Of a stretch of 64,000 nt of DNA, positions 26,793 to 35,243 are shown piece by piece. Position 1 is the first letter of the stretch, and every line of letters starts with the position of its first letter. A program made the translations under genes and the position numbers. The notes beneath the pieces are model-generated. The model ran no database searches. It was not told the origin of the DNA and was given only the letters and a program-made list of their open reading frames with translations. Source of the stretch: Achromobacter dolens (GTDB taxonomy: Bacteria > Pseudomonadota > Gammaproteobacteria > Burkholderiales > Burkholderiaceae_B); the NCBI RefSeq assembly GCF_902859745.1, contig NZ_CADIJW010000025.1, positions 1 to 64,000 on the forward strand, written 5' to 3'.

Positions 26793-29700
26793 ATGAACAA
26801 GATCCACTCGCTCAAGTACAACCATCAAAACCTGCTGGTCCCGGTCTCCGAAGTCTGCGGCGCGCGCAAGCGGGGCTCGACCATCGGCGCCACCCGGCGC
26901 GCTCGCGGGCAAGGCCGGCGCGCGGCGCTCGCGGCCTGCCTGCCCCTGCTGGCCGCCGCCCTCTTGCCGGGCGCGGCCTGCGCCAGCTACGTCAGCATCG
27001 ACATTCCCTACCAGACCTACCGCGATTTCGCCGAGAACAAGGGGGCTTTCCAGCCCGGCGCCCTGGGCATTCCCATCCTCAACAAGGATGGCACGCTGCG
27101 CGGCGATACAAGCGCCGCCATCCCGTTCATCGATTTTTCCAGCGTCAGCAACGACCGCGCCATTGAAACCCTGATCGCGCCCCAATACGCCGTGGGCGTG
27201 GCGCACAACGTCGATCACGACGAGGCCCGCTTCGGCGGCACGGTGTACTCGCAGGTCAGGAGAGACTTGCATCCCAACTATCATGCGATCCGCGATTACA
27301 CCCAGGAATGGGATTTCGACCTTACCCGCATGAGCAAACTGGTGACTGACGTCGCGCCCATCGCCAGGTCCGTGGTGGCGCGGGCGCCGGTGCCGGCGCT
27401 GGACGGCAACGACAAGGATCGCTGGACAGAGGCGCAGCGCCAACAGTTTCCGTTGTTCTACCGCGTCGGCATGGGTATCCAGTTCGTCGGCCCGAATCCA
27501 GACCTGGGCGTCAACATGGCGGGGGAAGATCCCAACCCTGCCAATAAGCCCCTCAAGGACGGCGAGCACTATCTCGGCTATGCCTACCGATGGGCGACGG
27601 GCGGCATGGTGACGCCGACCTGGTCGAATGAGACTTTCGTCATCGCCCAGGGAGACAAGGGCCTGCTGCCGTCATACGTGGAGCAAGGCGACAGCGGCTC
27701 CCCCCTGTTTGCCTGGGACGCCGCGAAGGCACAATGGGTGGTCGCCGGCACGGCGGCGGACCTGAAAATGTCCGAACAGGGCAGCTACGTCTATTGGTCG
27801 CACCTGCCCGATGACTTCATCGACGGCATTCTCAAGAAGGACAACGATCCGGACGTCATCCACACGGCCGGCAACGGGGCGCTGGCCTGGACCTTCGACA
27901 GTACGCAAGGCACGGGCGCCCTGCAACAGACCGCCGGCCCCGCCTACGCCATGCACGGCTACAAGAAGTCGCCGACGTTTGCGCTGGCCAACAGCGCGCT
28001 GGACTTCCCTGGCCTGGATGCGGGAAAGAACCTCGCCTTTCGCACCGCGAGCGGCACGGGCGCGGGCCAGATCCGCCTGAAAGACTCGGTCAACCAGGGC
28101 GCCGGCGCGCTGACTTTCCACAACGACTACACCGTTTCCCCCGACACGAACCAGACCTGGATGGGCGCGGGCATCGACGTGAAGCAGGACGTCACGGTCG
28201 CGTGGAACGTCAATGGCGTAGCCGGCGACAACCTGCACAAGATCGGCGCCGGCACCCTGGCCATCGGCGGCACCGGCGTCAACCCGGGCGGCCTGCGCGT
28301 GGGTGAGGGCAAGGTCATCCTCGCGCAACAGCCAGGCGCTGACGACAAGGTCCAGGCATTCGCCGGCATCACCATTGCCAGCGGCCGCGCCGAAGTCGTG
28401 CTGGGCGACGCCAGGCAGGTCAATCCCGACCGCATCCAGTGGGGCGCGCGCGGCGGCGTGCTGGACATCAACGGCAACGACATCACGTTCAACCAGCTCG
28501 CCGACAACGCCCTGGACCATGGCGCCACGATCGCCAACCACGCCGCCCGAAAGGCCGGCGTGACGGTCAACCTGAGCCCGGTCGGCCCCGCTGCCGTCAC
28601 CGACTACATCATCATGCCGTCGCGCGCGGGCACCGGATCGCGGGGCGACCTGTACAAGCGCGGCCTCAGCTTTTTTGTCTTGAAGCAGAACAGCTTCGCC
28701 ACCGTTCCCTCCACGGCTTCCCAAGCCAGCGACGATTATTGGGAATACGCCGGACAATTCCTGGATCCCGCGCTGGAAATCGCGAATGCGCGCAAGCGGG
28801 AGTACTTTCCCCCTCGCACGGCATTCATTTTTGCCGGATCCCTGAAAGACAATCTCGACGTCGACATCGTCAACCAGGCAAACACGGCCTTCATCGCCGA
28901 CGGCGACATTGCCATTGGCGACAACGCCGTCAGCGCGCGCCAGGGCGAAGTGGTTTTCCAGGGGCATCCCGTCATCCATGCCACCAATACGCCGGATGTC
29001 GCCCAGATGCTGCGGGATATCGGCGATGATTCGGTCCTGACCCAATCCGTATCGTTCGACCAGCCGGATTGGGAAACGCGCCATTTCACCCTCGGCAAAC
29101 TGGCGCTGACGGACAGCACTTTCCGCCTGGCGCGCAACGCCACGCTGCAGGGCGACATCGACGCGCGCCGCGCGCGGGTCATCCTGGGCAGCCCGTCGCT
29201 GTATATCAACAAGAACGACGGCGGCCCATTGGCGCAGGAACCGGAACGGGGCACCTCCATCGCCGCCACGGACGCCGACAGGAGCAGCTACCACGGAAAG
29301 GTCACCTTGCAGGACAGTTCCACGCTGGAAATCCGCGAATTGTTCGCTGGCGCCATCGACGCCAGCGGCAGCGCCGTCAGCGTGCTTTCCGATCAGGCGG
29401 CGCTGACAGGTCACAGCCGGTTCGCCGGCAGTCCCTTGACGCTGGAACGCGGCGCGCATCTCAAGGCCTCGGGCGGCTGGTACGACGACGGCGCCGTCAC
29501 GCTGGCGGACGGCGCGGCGCTGACGTTGTCCGGCGCGTCCGCGGGCCCGGCCCATTACTTCACCCAGGCCATCGCGTTGCAGGGCGACAATGCGAACCTG
29601 TATCTGGCGCCGGGCAGCCATTCGTTCAGCGACCTGTCCAGCCCGGCCGCCAGCCGCATCACGCTGGGCGCCTCGGCCACGGCCGACGCGCCGGAAACGA

Positions 29701-32141
29701 TCTACGCGGGAAGCGTGAACGCGGCGCAGGCCAGCATGCGGATCCAGGAAAAGGCCCACTGGATCGTCACGGGCGATTCCACGCTGAAACAACTCCAGGC
29801 GACCCAGGCGCTGTTGAGCTTCGACGACATGACCCAGACCCGGAATGGATTCATGGCGCGGGCGCAGTCCGGCCCCGACGTGGCCGGCATTTTGTCGCCA
29901 ACGGCGGTAAGCCCGTCCGCCTACACCCTCACAGCCGACACCGTCGCCGCGACGGACAGCACGTTTGCCTTGCGGGTCGATCCGAATGGCGGCGATCATG
30001 ACCGCCTGATTATCACCACCGGGCTGAGCGGCAGCGGCAACCGCTTGCGGATCACCGACTTCGGCGACCGCCCCGCCAGCGCCGCGCCAGTCGCGCGCGA
30101 AGACCTGTTGCTGAGCGCCCCCTCCTCTGCGCCGGCTGACCTGTTTCAACTGGAGCGGGCCGACATCCATGGCACGGCCGGCGCCAGCGAGGACACCAAC
30201 CCGTGGCTCGGCGGCCTCGCGGTCAGCCATGACGGCGACCAGCGGCAATGGTGGTTCATCAGTATGCGCGGCGACGCCCCCTGGCGTTTGAGCCAGGATC
30301 GCCAGTTCGACGCGCTGCATTTGCCGACGGGCGGCCGCGTGGAGCTGTCCCGGCCCCAGGCGGCCGACTGGACGCCGCGCACCCTGCAAACCGACACCCT
30401 GAACGCCAGCGGCGTGCATTTCGCCCTGACCGCGCGGCCCCAGGACGGCGCAAGCGACAGCATCCACGTCGCTACCGAGGCGCTGGGCGATGACAACAGC
30501 CTGGACCTCACGCTCCTGGTTCGTGGCGAGGTGCCGGACAACGCCAGCGGCAGTCTGCTGCTGGCGTCCGCGCCCGTGGGCACGGCCGACAGCTATTTCA
30601 AGACCGGTTCGGTCACGCAGGGCCTGACCGTCTACGTACCCAACCTTGAAATCGTCAGCACCGACACGGAGAAAAAATGGCAGTTGGCGTACAGGGCGGT
30701 TGAAAGGCCCGCTGACCCGCCGGTCGAAAAACCTGCTGACCCGCCAGTCGAAAAACCTGCCGACACGCCGGTCGAAAAGCCCGCCGACCCGCCGGCCGAA
30801 AAGCCCGCTGACCCGCCAGTCGAAAAACCTGCGGAACCGCCGGTAGAAAAGCCCGCCGAAATGCCGGATATCGAGACGCCGCAGGGCGGCGGCGCCAGTC
30901 CCGGCGACGGGGCCGCGCCCGATGGCGATCCCGGCCCCGCCACCAACCCCGGCGCCACCGACACGCCGCAAACGGGCGATTCCTCCGGCTCACCTGAAGC
31001 CCCCGGCGATACCGCCGCAACCGAACCCGCGCCACAGCCCGCCGACGATCCCGTCCTTGTCGTCACCCCGGATGCCGGCGGCGGCGCGCAGGCCAGGCCC
31101 GGCCTGTCGCTGTTCACGGCCGTGTCGTTGAGGCTGACCGAGCTGGACAGCCTGCGGTCGCGCGAGGAAATCATCAAGCGCCTGGGACAGGCGGGCGTCG
31201 CGGCGGACGAAAGCACCATCCGACAGATCACCGAGGTGCGCCGGCAGATCGACCGCACCGGCGCGTTGGCCAGCCTGCCGCGCGTCGCCTTCGTGCTCGA
31301 AACCAACCAGCTCGACAAGCGCCTGGGCGACGTGCGCCAGCTCAATGAAGACGCCGGACTCTGGATCAAGACCAGCCATGGACGGGCCGACTACCAGCAG
31401 ATCCGCCTGAAGCACACCACGCTGCAATTCGGCCTCGACCGCAAGCAGGGCAGGCAGCTATACGGCATCATGGGCAGCTACACACAGGGTTCCGGCCAGG
31501 GCGAAGGCCAGTTGTCGGAGCGGCACACCACGGGCGGCATCGGTCTCTACTACGCCCTGATCCACGAGGACGGCCCGTTCATCGACGTCGTCGCCAAGTA
31601 CCTGAAAACCAACCAGACCTACCAGTTCCCGGGCCAACTGGACATCGGCGCGCGAGGTGCGCGCTCGACCTCGCTGCTGGCCAGCGTGCAGGCGGGATGG
31701 CGGCAGAACCTGTTCAACGGCAGCGCCTTCATCGAGCCATCGGCCGAAGTCGTCGCGGGCGCCACCAGCGGCTACACCCTGCATGGCGGCAAAGACAGCG
31801 TCGATGTGCGCGTCAATGCCAGCCGGCCGGTCTACGCCAAGATCGGCGCGGCCGTCGGCCTGAACCTGCAGTCCGATGAGCAACAGGCGCTGGCCGTGTC
31901 CGCCGGATTGTTCCGGCTGCAGAACCTGCGGCGCGGCGGCAGCGTCGACATCGTGAACAACGGCAATCCGGACGACGTGCTGCGCAAGCCGATGGCGGAC
32001 GACAGCCGCTATCTGGTGAACCTGTCGCTGAACGCCAGGCTGTCCGCCAACTGGCGCCTCTACAGCCAGGTGGAAAGCAGTTTCGCCGGCAAGCTCAAGC
32101 ACGACTACAACGGCCAGATCGGCGTGCGTTATCAGTTCTGA
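26793..32141 (+). CDS. S6-family serine protease autotransporter (SPATE/IgA1-protease-like)
   Basis: A 1,782-residue self-secreting serine protease. The start MNKIHSLKYNHQNLLVPVSE is an extended signal peptide region, followed by a basic stretch and a hydrophobic core with cleavage near residue 64. The S6 catalytic triad is visible: His138 (GVAHN), Asp174 (EWDFDLTRMSKLVTDV) and Ser301 (GDSGSP). A long beta-helix passenger follows, then seven Pro-rich 8-residue repeats at about 1304-1358. The linker helix has ETNQLDKRLGDVR; cleavage after Asn1505 would leave a 277-residue barrel, the SPATE barrel size, ending VRYQF. The protease target cannot be predicted. Upstream in-frame ATGs (26646 onward) give no signal-peptide logic. 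Confidence 0.92.
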   Translation: MNKIHSLKYNHQNLLVPVSEVCGARKRGSTIGATRRARGQGRRAALAACLPLLAAALLPGAACASYVSIDIPYQTYRDFAENKGAFQPGALGIPILNKDGTLRGDTSAAIPFIDFSSVSNDRAIETLIAPQYAVGVAHNVDHDEARFGGTVYSQVRRDLHPNYHAIRDYTQEWDFDLTRMSKLVTDVAPIARSVVARAPVPALDGNDKDRWTEAQRQQFPLFYRVGMGIQFVGPNPDLGVNMAGEDPNPANKPLKDGEHYLGYAYRWATGGMVTPTWSNETFVIAQGDKGLLPSYVEQGDSGSPLFAWDAAKAQWVVAGTAADLKMSEQGSYVYWSHLPDDFIDGILKKDNDPDVIHTAGNGALAWTFDSTQGTGALQQTAGPAYAMHGYKKSPTFALANSALDFPGLDAGKNLAFRTASGTGAGQIRLKDSVNQGAGALTFHNDYTVSPDTNQTWMGAGIDVKQDVTVAWNVNGVAGDNLHKIGAGTLAIGGTGVNPGGLRVGEGKVILAQQPGADDKVQAFAGITIASGRAEVVLGDARQVNPDRIQWGARGGVLDINGNDITFNQLADNALDHGATIANHAARKAGVTVNLSPVGPAAVTDYIIMPSRAGTGSRGDLYKRGLSFFVLKQNSFATVPSTASQASDDYWEYAGQFLDPALEIANARKREYFPPRTAFIFAGSLKDNLDVDIVNQANTAFIADGDIAIGDNAVSARQGEVVFQGHPVIHATNTPDVAQMLRDIGDDSVLTQSVSFDQPDWETRHFTLGKLALTDSTFRLARNATLQGDIDARRARVILGSPSLYINKNDGGPLAQEPERGTSIAATDADRSSYHGKVTLQDSSTLEIRELFAGAIDASGSAVSVLSDQAALTGHSRFAGSPLTLERGAHLKASGGWYDDGAVTLADGAALTLSGASAGPAHYFTQAIALQGDNANLYLAPGSHSFSDLSSPAASRITLGASATADAPETIYAGSVNAAQASMRIQEKAHWIVTGDSTLKQLQATQALLSFDDMTQTRNGFMARAQSGPDVAGILSPTAVSPSAYTLTADTVAATDSTFALRVDPNGGDHDRLIITTGLSGSGNRLRITDFGDRPASAAPVAREDLLLSAPSSAPADLFQLERADIHGTAGASEDTNPWLGGLAVSHDGDQRQWWFISMRGDAPWRLSQDRQFDALHLPTGGRVELSRPQAADWTPRTLQTDTLNASGVHFALTARPQDGASDSIHVATEALGDDNSLDLTLLVRGEVPDNASGSLLLASAPVGTADSYFKTGSVTQGLTVYVPNLEIVSTDTEKKWQLAYRAVERPADPPVEKPADPPVEKPADTPVEKPADPPAEKPADPPVEKPAEPPVEKPAEMPDIETPQGGGASPGDGAAPDGDPGPATNPGATDTPQTGDSSGSPEAPGDTAATEPAPQPADDPVLVVTPDAGGGAQARPGLSLFTAVSLRLTELDSLRSREEIIKRLGQAGVAADESTIRQITEVRRQIDRTGALASLPRVAFVLETNQLDKRLGDVRQLNEDAGLWIKTSHGRADYQQIRLKHTTLQFGLDRKQGRQLYGIMGSYTQGSGQGEGQLSERHTTGGIGLYYALIHEDGPFIDVVAKYLKTNQTYQFPGQLDIGARGARSTSLLASVQAGWRQNLFNGSAFIEPSAEVVAGATSGYTLHGGKDSVDVRVNASRPVYAKIGAAVGLNLQSDEQQALAVSAGLFRLQNLRRGGSVDIVNNGNPDDVLRKPMADDSRYLVNLSLNARLSANWRLYSQVESSFAGKLKHDYNGQIGVRYQF
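30702..30865 (+). repeat. 24-bp tandem repeats coding EKPADPPV in the autotransporter
   Basis: Six 24-base units (30702-30845) plus a partial seventh encode ERPADPPV, EKPADPPV, EKPADTPV, EKPADPPA, EKPADPPV, EKPAEPPV and EKPAEMP. The copies differ at synonymous positions, so this is not an exact very recent expansion. They form an extended Pro/Glu/Lys stalk between passenger and barrel linker. Confidence 0.9.
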
Positions 32142-32168
32142 GCGCGCCCCTTTCTGAACGCGGCCCAC

Positions 32169-32204
32169 CGCGCCCGGCCCGGCTTCGCCGATGGTCCGGG
32201 CGCG
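32169..32204. terminator. Hairpin between convergent autotransporter and tauY
   Basis: CGCGCCCGG (32169-32177) pairs with CCGGGCGCG (32196-32204) over an 18-base loop. It sits midway between two convergent stops and could serve both, although only TT follows on the plus strand. Confidence 0.45.
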
Positions 32205-32225
32205 TTCCGCGCCACGCCCCCGCCG

Positions 32226-33680
32226 CTACAGCACTTCGTCGCGCAGGTAATACCAGCGATACAGCAACGCCTGTCCCAGCCGGCGAAACGGCGCGAACAG
32301 GTGCCCGGGCAGCGGCGAGTCATAGATCGGCAGGTTCCACGACAGGCCGTCCTGGCCCATCATGCGCTGCGCCAGGCGGCGACCCGCATGGGCCGAGAAC
32401 GACACGCCGTTGCCGCCATAGCCGAAGGCGTAATAAACCTGCCGCGCCGGGTCCGGCTGGGTGATGCGCGGCATCATGTCGTGGCTGACGTCGACCCAGC
32501 CCGTCCATGCATAGTCCAGTTCGATGCCGCGCAGCGACGGGAACTTGCGCGCCAGCCCTTCCCGCAGCAGCGCCAGGTGGCGCGGATGCTGCGCGTCGGC
32601 GCCGCGCAACGCGCTGCGGCTACCGATCTGCATGCGGCCGTCCGGCAGCAGCCGGTAATAGAAGCGCAGCGTGCGCGTGTCGGTGATGAATACCGTGCTC
32701 TTGAGGCCGGCGCGGGCGCGTTCGTCCGGCGTCAGCACCCGGGTCACCATGGAATTGGACAGGATCGGCATGATGCGGTTGTCGAGCAGGCCGTTCACCC
32801 CTTGCGCCGTATAGCCGCCGGTGGCGAAGGCCACCCGCCTGGCGCGCACCGTGCCGCCCGGCGTATGCAGCCGGTAGCCGCCGCCCTCCTCGCTCCATCC
32901 CGACACCGGGCTGCCGGGATGGACGCGCGCGCCCAGCGCGCGGGCCTGGCGCATGTAGCCATAGGCCAGTTTCAACGGATGCACGCCGATGCCGTCCGGC
33001 TCGTGCAAGGCCCCGACCGCCTCGTGGTCGTCGACGTAGCGCTCGCGCAGTTCCGCCTTGGTCAGCATGTGCGTGTCGTAGCCGAACAGTTCGCGCATCA
33101 CGCGCGCCTCGTTGCGCAGGAAGGCCATCTTCTTCTCGCGATGCGCGGTGTACAGATGGCCGCCGGGTTGCGCGTCGCAATCGATCTGCGCCACCAGGCT
33201 CTTCCAGTAATCGAAGCCCTCGTGGATCTCGGCGTCCAGGCGCCGCGCGACATCCAGCCCCCAGCGTTCGATCCATTGCGAGCGGTACAGCCGCCCCGAG
33301 GCGTTCTGCCCTTGCCCGCCGTTACGGCTGGTGCAGCCCCACACGGCGCGGTTGGCCTCCAGCACCACCGCGCGCACGCCGTAGTCGCGCGCCAGCGCCA
33401 GCGCCGCCGACAGGCCGGTGAACCCCGAGCCGACGATGACCACGTCGGCCTCGATGTCGCCCTGGATCGGGCCGTCGTCCGCGGGCGGCGGCCCGGCCGT
33501 GTCGACCCAGTAGGTTGGCGCGTATTCCTGCCCGCGTCCCGGCCCCGACACCAGCGGATCGTAGAGCGGATCGTAGGCGTTGGCGGCCGGGCTGGCGGCG
33601 GGCGGCGCGGCCGGCATGCCGTCGGGGTCGATGAGGGTACCGGCGGTATTCGACGGATCGGAAGACATAGCGGCATCCAT
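32226..33680 (-). CDS. tauY: FAD-dependent oxidoreductase, probable taurine dehydrogenase large subunit
   Basis: A 484-residue flavoprotein of the DAO/PuuB family. The dinucleotide-binding motif VVIVGSGFTGLSAALALA is at about residue 79, followed by LEANRAVWGCTSRNGGQGQN; the substrate/FAD C-terminal part has TGWVDVSHDMMPRI and GYGGNGVSFSAHAGRR. It lies 27 bases after a small NTF2-fold gene and near xsc and pta. The large subunit of taurine dehydrogenase (TauY) is this kind of protein, and a two-gene small/large order fits TauXY. The alternative is gamma-glutamylputrescine oxidase-like activity on another amine. The ATG at 33680 lacks a good ribosome site; MSSDPSN 4 codons later is possible. 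Confidence 0.68.
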   Translation of the reverse strand: MDAAMSSDPSNTAGTLIDPDGMPAAPPAASPAANAYDPLYDPLVSGPGRGQEYAPTYWVDTAGPPPADDGPIQGDIEADVVIVGSGFTGLSAALALARDYGVRAVVLEANRAVWGCTSRNGGQGQNASGRLYRSQWIERWGLDVARRLDAEIHEGFDYWKSLVAQIDCDAQPGGHLYTAHREKKMAFLRNEARVMRELFGYDTHMLTKAELRERYVDDHEAVGALHEPDGIGVHPLKLAYGYMRQARALGARVHPGSPVSGWSEEGGGYRLHTPGGTVRARRVAFATGGYTAQGVNGLLDNRIMPILSNSMVTRVLTPDERARAGLKSTVFITDTRTLRFYYRLLPDGRMQIGSRSALRGADAQHPRHLALLREGLARKFPSLRGIELDYAWTGWVDVSHDMMPRITQPDPARQVYYAFGYGGNGVSFSAHAGRRLAQRMMGQDGLSWNLPIYDSPLPGHLFAPFRRLGQALLYRWYYLRDEVL

Positions 33681-33707
33681 GGGGCGGTGTCCGGTGGCGG
33701 CGTCGGC

Positions 33708-34100
33708 TCAGGCGCGGGCCGGCAAGGCCGGGCGTTGCTTGCGGAAGGCATTCTTGACGCGGATCTTGCCGTCCTGGAAGGTGAACACGTCGACCATGTC
33801 GGCCTCGACCCGCGAGCCGTCCGCGGCCGTGCCGGTGAAGGTGCATTCCGACACGCCGCGCTCGCCCGCCACCCAGTGGCGGCCGTTGTTCCACTGCGCA
33901 TCCGGGAAGTTCTTCCAGGCCGCTTCGAAAGCGGCGCGGACCGCCTCGCGGCCGCTGTGCCGGGCGCCCCAGCGCTCGGGGCCCCCCACCGTTTCAAAGA
34001 CGCAGTCCTCGCTCATGAAGGACATCAGGGCGTCGATATCGTGGCGGTTCCATGCGGCCGCGAACTCGGCCAGCATGTCCACGGTGACGGTCTTTTGCAT
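33708..34100 (-). CDS. tauX: NTF2/SnoaL-fold protein, probable taurine dehydrogenase small subunit
   Basis: A 130-residue cystatin/NTF2-fold protein (SnoaL-like): FAAAWNRHDIDALMSFMSED, CVFETVGG, GREAVRAAFEAAWKNFPDA and VDVFTFQDGKIRVKNAF are the standard pattern. GAGGAGGG shortly upstream fixes the start. It directly precedes the FAD oxidoreductase with a 27-base gap. Taken alone it could be any small polyketide-cyclase-like protein; the pairing with a TauY-like flavoprotein and the xsc-pta neighbourhood makes TauX the best reading. A CTGGTTCTAG box lies about 80 bases upstream. Confidence 0.62.
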   Translation of the reverse strand: MQKTVTVDMLAEFAAAWNRHDIDALMSFMSEDCVFETVGGPERWGARHSGREAVRAAFEAAWKNFPDAQWNNGRHWVAGERGVSECTFTGTAADGSRVEADMVDVFTFQDGKIRVKNAFRKQRPALPARA

Positions 34101-34178
34101 TGCCTACCCTCCTCGATCGCCGGGCGCGACGTGCGCCCAGGCTCCATGCCCAAGGTACGCGGGGGGCCTGGGCAGGGT

Positions 34179-34188
34179 CTAGAACCAG
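34179..34188 (-). promoter_or_regulatory. TauR-like box upstream of tauX
   Basis: On the minus strand this reads CTGGTTCTAG, preceded by T. It matches the box upstream of tauA at all positions except the two central pyrimidines (TCTGGYYCTAG). CTAG is a rare tetranucleotide in this window, which adds weight. It lies in the 149-base gap between cobW and tauX, implying a separate promoter for tauXY. Confidence 0.4.
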
Positions 34189-34249
34189 ACGCGGCAAATC
34201 GCTTGCACCAGAACGGCCCCGCCGGCGCGGCGTCTGCCTTCACGACGCC

Positions 34250-35242
34250 TCACGTAGCGCCTGACGTGGCGCCTGACTCGGCGGCGGGCGCCAGCCGCGC
34301 GTCCAATTCATCGACTTGCGCCGTGCCGCGCATGCCGATGAATACCAGCGACGGCGAACGCACCCCGGCGGGGCGCGCCGCCCGCGTATCGAAGCGCACC
34401 CGGCGTCCGGCCAGTTGCACCAGCACCCAGCCATGGCGTTCGGTGCGCACCCAGCCCTTGGCCCGCAGCCAATGGCGCGGCAACTGCCGCAGCGCATCGG
34501 CCAGGCGGTCGGCATGCAGCATGGCGGGCGCGGGCCAGAGCCAGCTCTGGAACGGATGTTGCGGCTCGTCGGCGTCCATGGCGTGCGCCGGTCCGGCCGC
34601 CGCGTGGCGGTGCGCCGGATCGCAGCAATGCGCCGCGCAGGTTTCATGGCCGCGATCGCCCGCGCCGAGCAAGGCGCCCAGCTCCACCCGCGCCTCGCGC
34701 GTCGTTACGATCGGCGCCCCGCCCGCCTGCGTCCGCAGCCAGTCGCGCAGCGCCGGCAACGCGGCGGCGGGCAACAGGTCCGTCTTGTTCAGCACCAGCA
34801 GGTCGGCGGCGCGCAATTGGCGTTGCGCCGTGTCGGCCAGCAGCGGATCGGCAAGCGTCTCGCGGATGGCGCCGGCGTCCACCAGCACCACCACCGCCTC
34901 CAGTTGCAGCAGCGGATCCGACAGGCCCACCTGCGCGATGCGCCCGGGGTCGGAAACGCCGCTGGCCTCGATCACGATCCATTCGGGCGCTGGGTCCAGC
35001 GCCAGCACCCGCGCCAGCGCGTCGTCCAGGCCGCCCGCCATCGAACAACAGACGCAACCGTTGGCCAGCCGGATCACGTTGTCGGCGCGCTCGGCCAGCA
35101 GGCCGGCGTCGATATCGACCGGCCCGAAATCGTTGACCAGCACCGCGGCGCGGCGGCGGCCGGTCGCCAGCACGTGGTTCAGCAAGGTGGTCTTGCCGGC
35201 GCCCAGGAAACCGCCCACCACCGTCAGCGGGATGCGCGCCAT
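34250..35242 (-). CDS. CobW/COG0523-family GTPase, candidate zinc metallochaperone
   Basis: A 330-residue P-loop GTPase of the CobW/COG0523 family, some members of which insert metal into client enzymes. Walker A (GGFLGAGKTT) is at about 10-19, the metal-binding CxCC motif in NGCVCCSM at about 61-68, and the guanine-specificity motif NKTD at about 151. A Cys/His-rich linker at about 196-225 (HETCAAHCCDPAHRH) looks like an extra metal site, followed by the CobW C-terminal domain. It starts one base after the stop of the amidohydrolase, so translation is coupled. A dedicated role in metallating that amidohydrolase is the natural inference. No Zur site was recognised. Confidence 0.88.
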   Translation of the reverse strand: MARIPLTVVGGFLGAGKTTLLNHVLATGRRRAAVLVNDFGPVDIDAGLLAERADNVIRLANGCVCCSMAGGLDDALARVLALDPAPEWIVIEASGVSDPGRIAQVGLSDPLLQLEAVVVLVDAGAIRETLADPLLADTAQRQLRAADLLVLNKTDLLPAAALPALRDWLRTQAGGAPIVTTREARVELGALLGAGDRGHETCAAHCCDPAHRHAAAGPAHAMDADEPQHPFQSWLWPAPAMLHADRLADALRQLPRHWLRAKGWVRTERHGWVLVQLAGRRVRFDTRAARPAGVRSPSLVFIGMRGTAQVDELDARLAPAAESGATSGAT

Positions 35243-35243
35243 G

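Noticed and set aside
30702-30865. CRISPR-like regularly spaced repeat
   Set aside because: Units are contiguous 24-bp codon repeats with no spacers and lie in frame inside the autotransporter gene.
27672-30971. 1,099-codon open frame antisense to the S6 autotransporter
   Set aside because: Its translation lacks any domain and is Arg/Gly/Val-rich, as expected for the reverse of GC-rich coding sequence.
32226-33680. PuuB (gamma-glutamylputrescine oxidase) as the primary call
   Set aside because: The fold is the same, but no other putrescine-pathway gene is present, whereas a TauX-like small partner and xsc-pta are. It is kept as the alternative.
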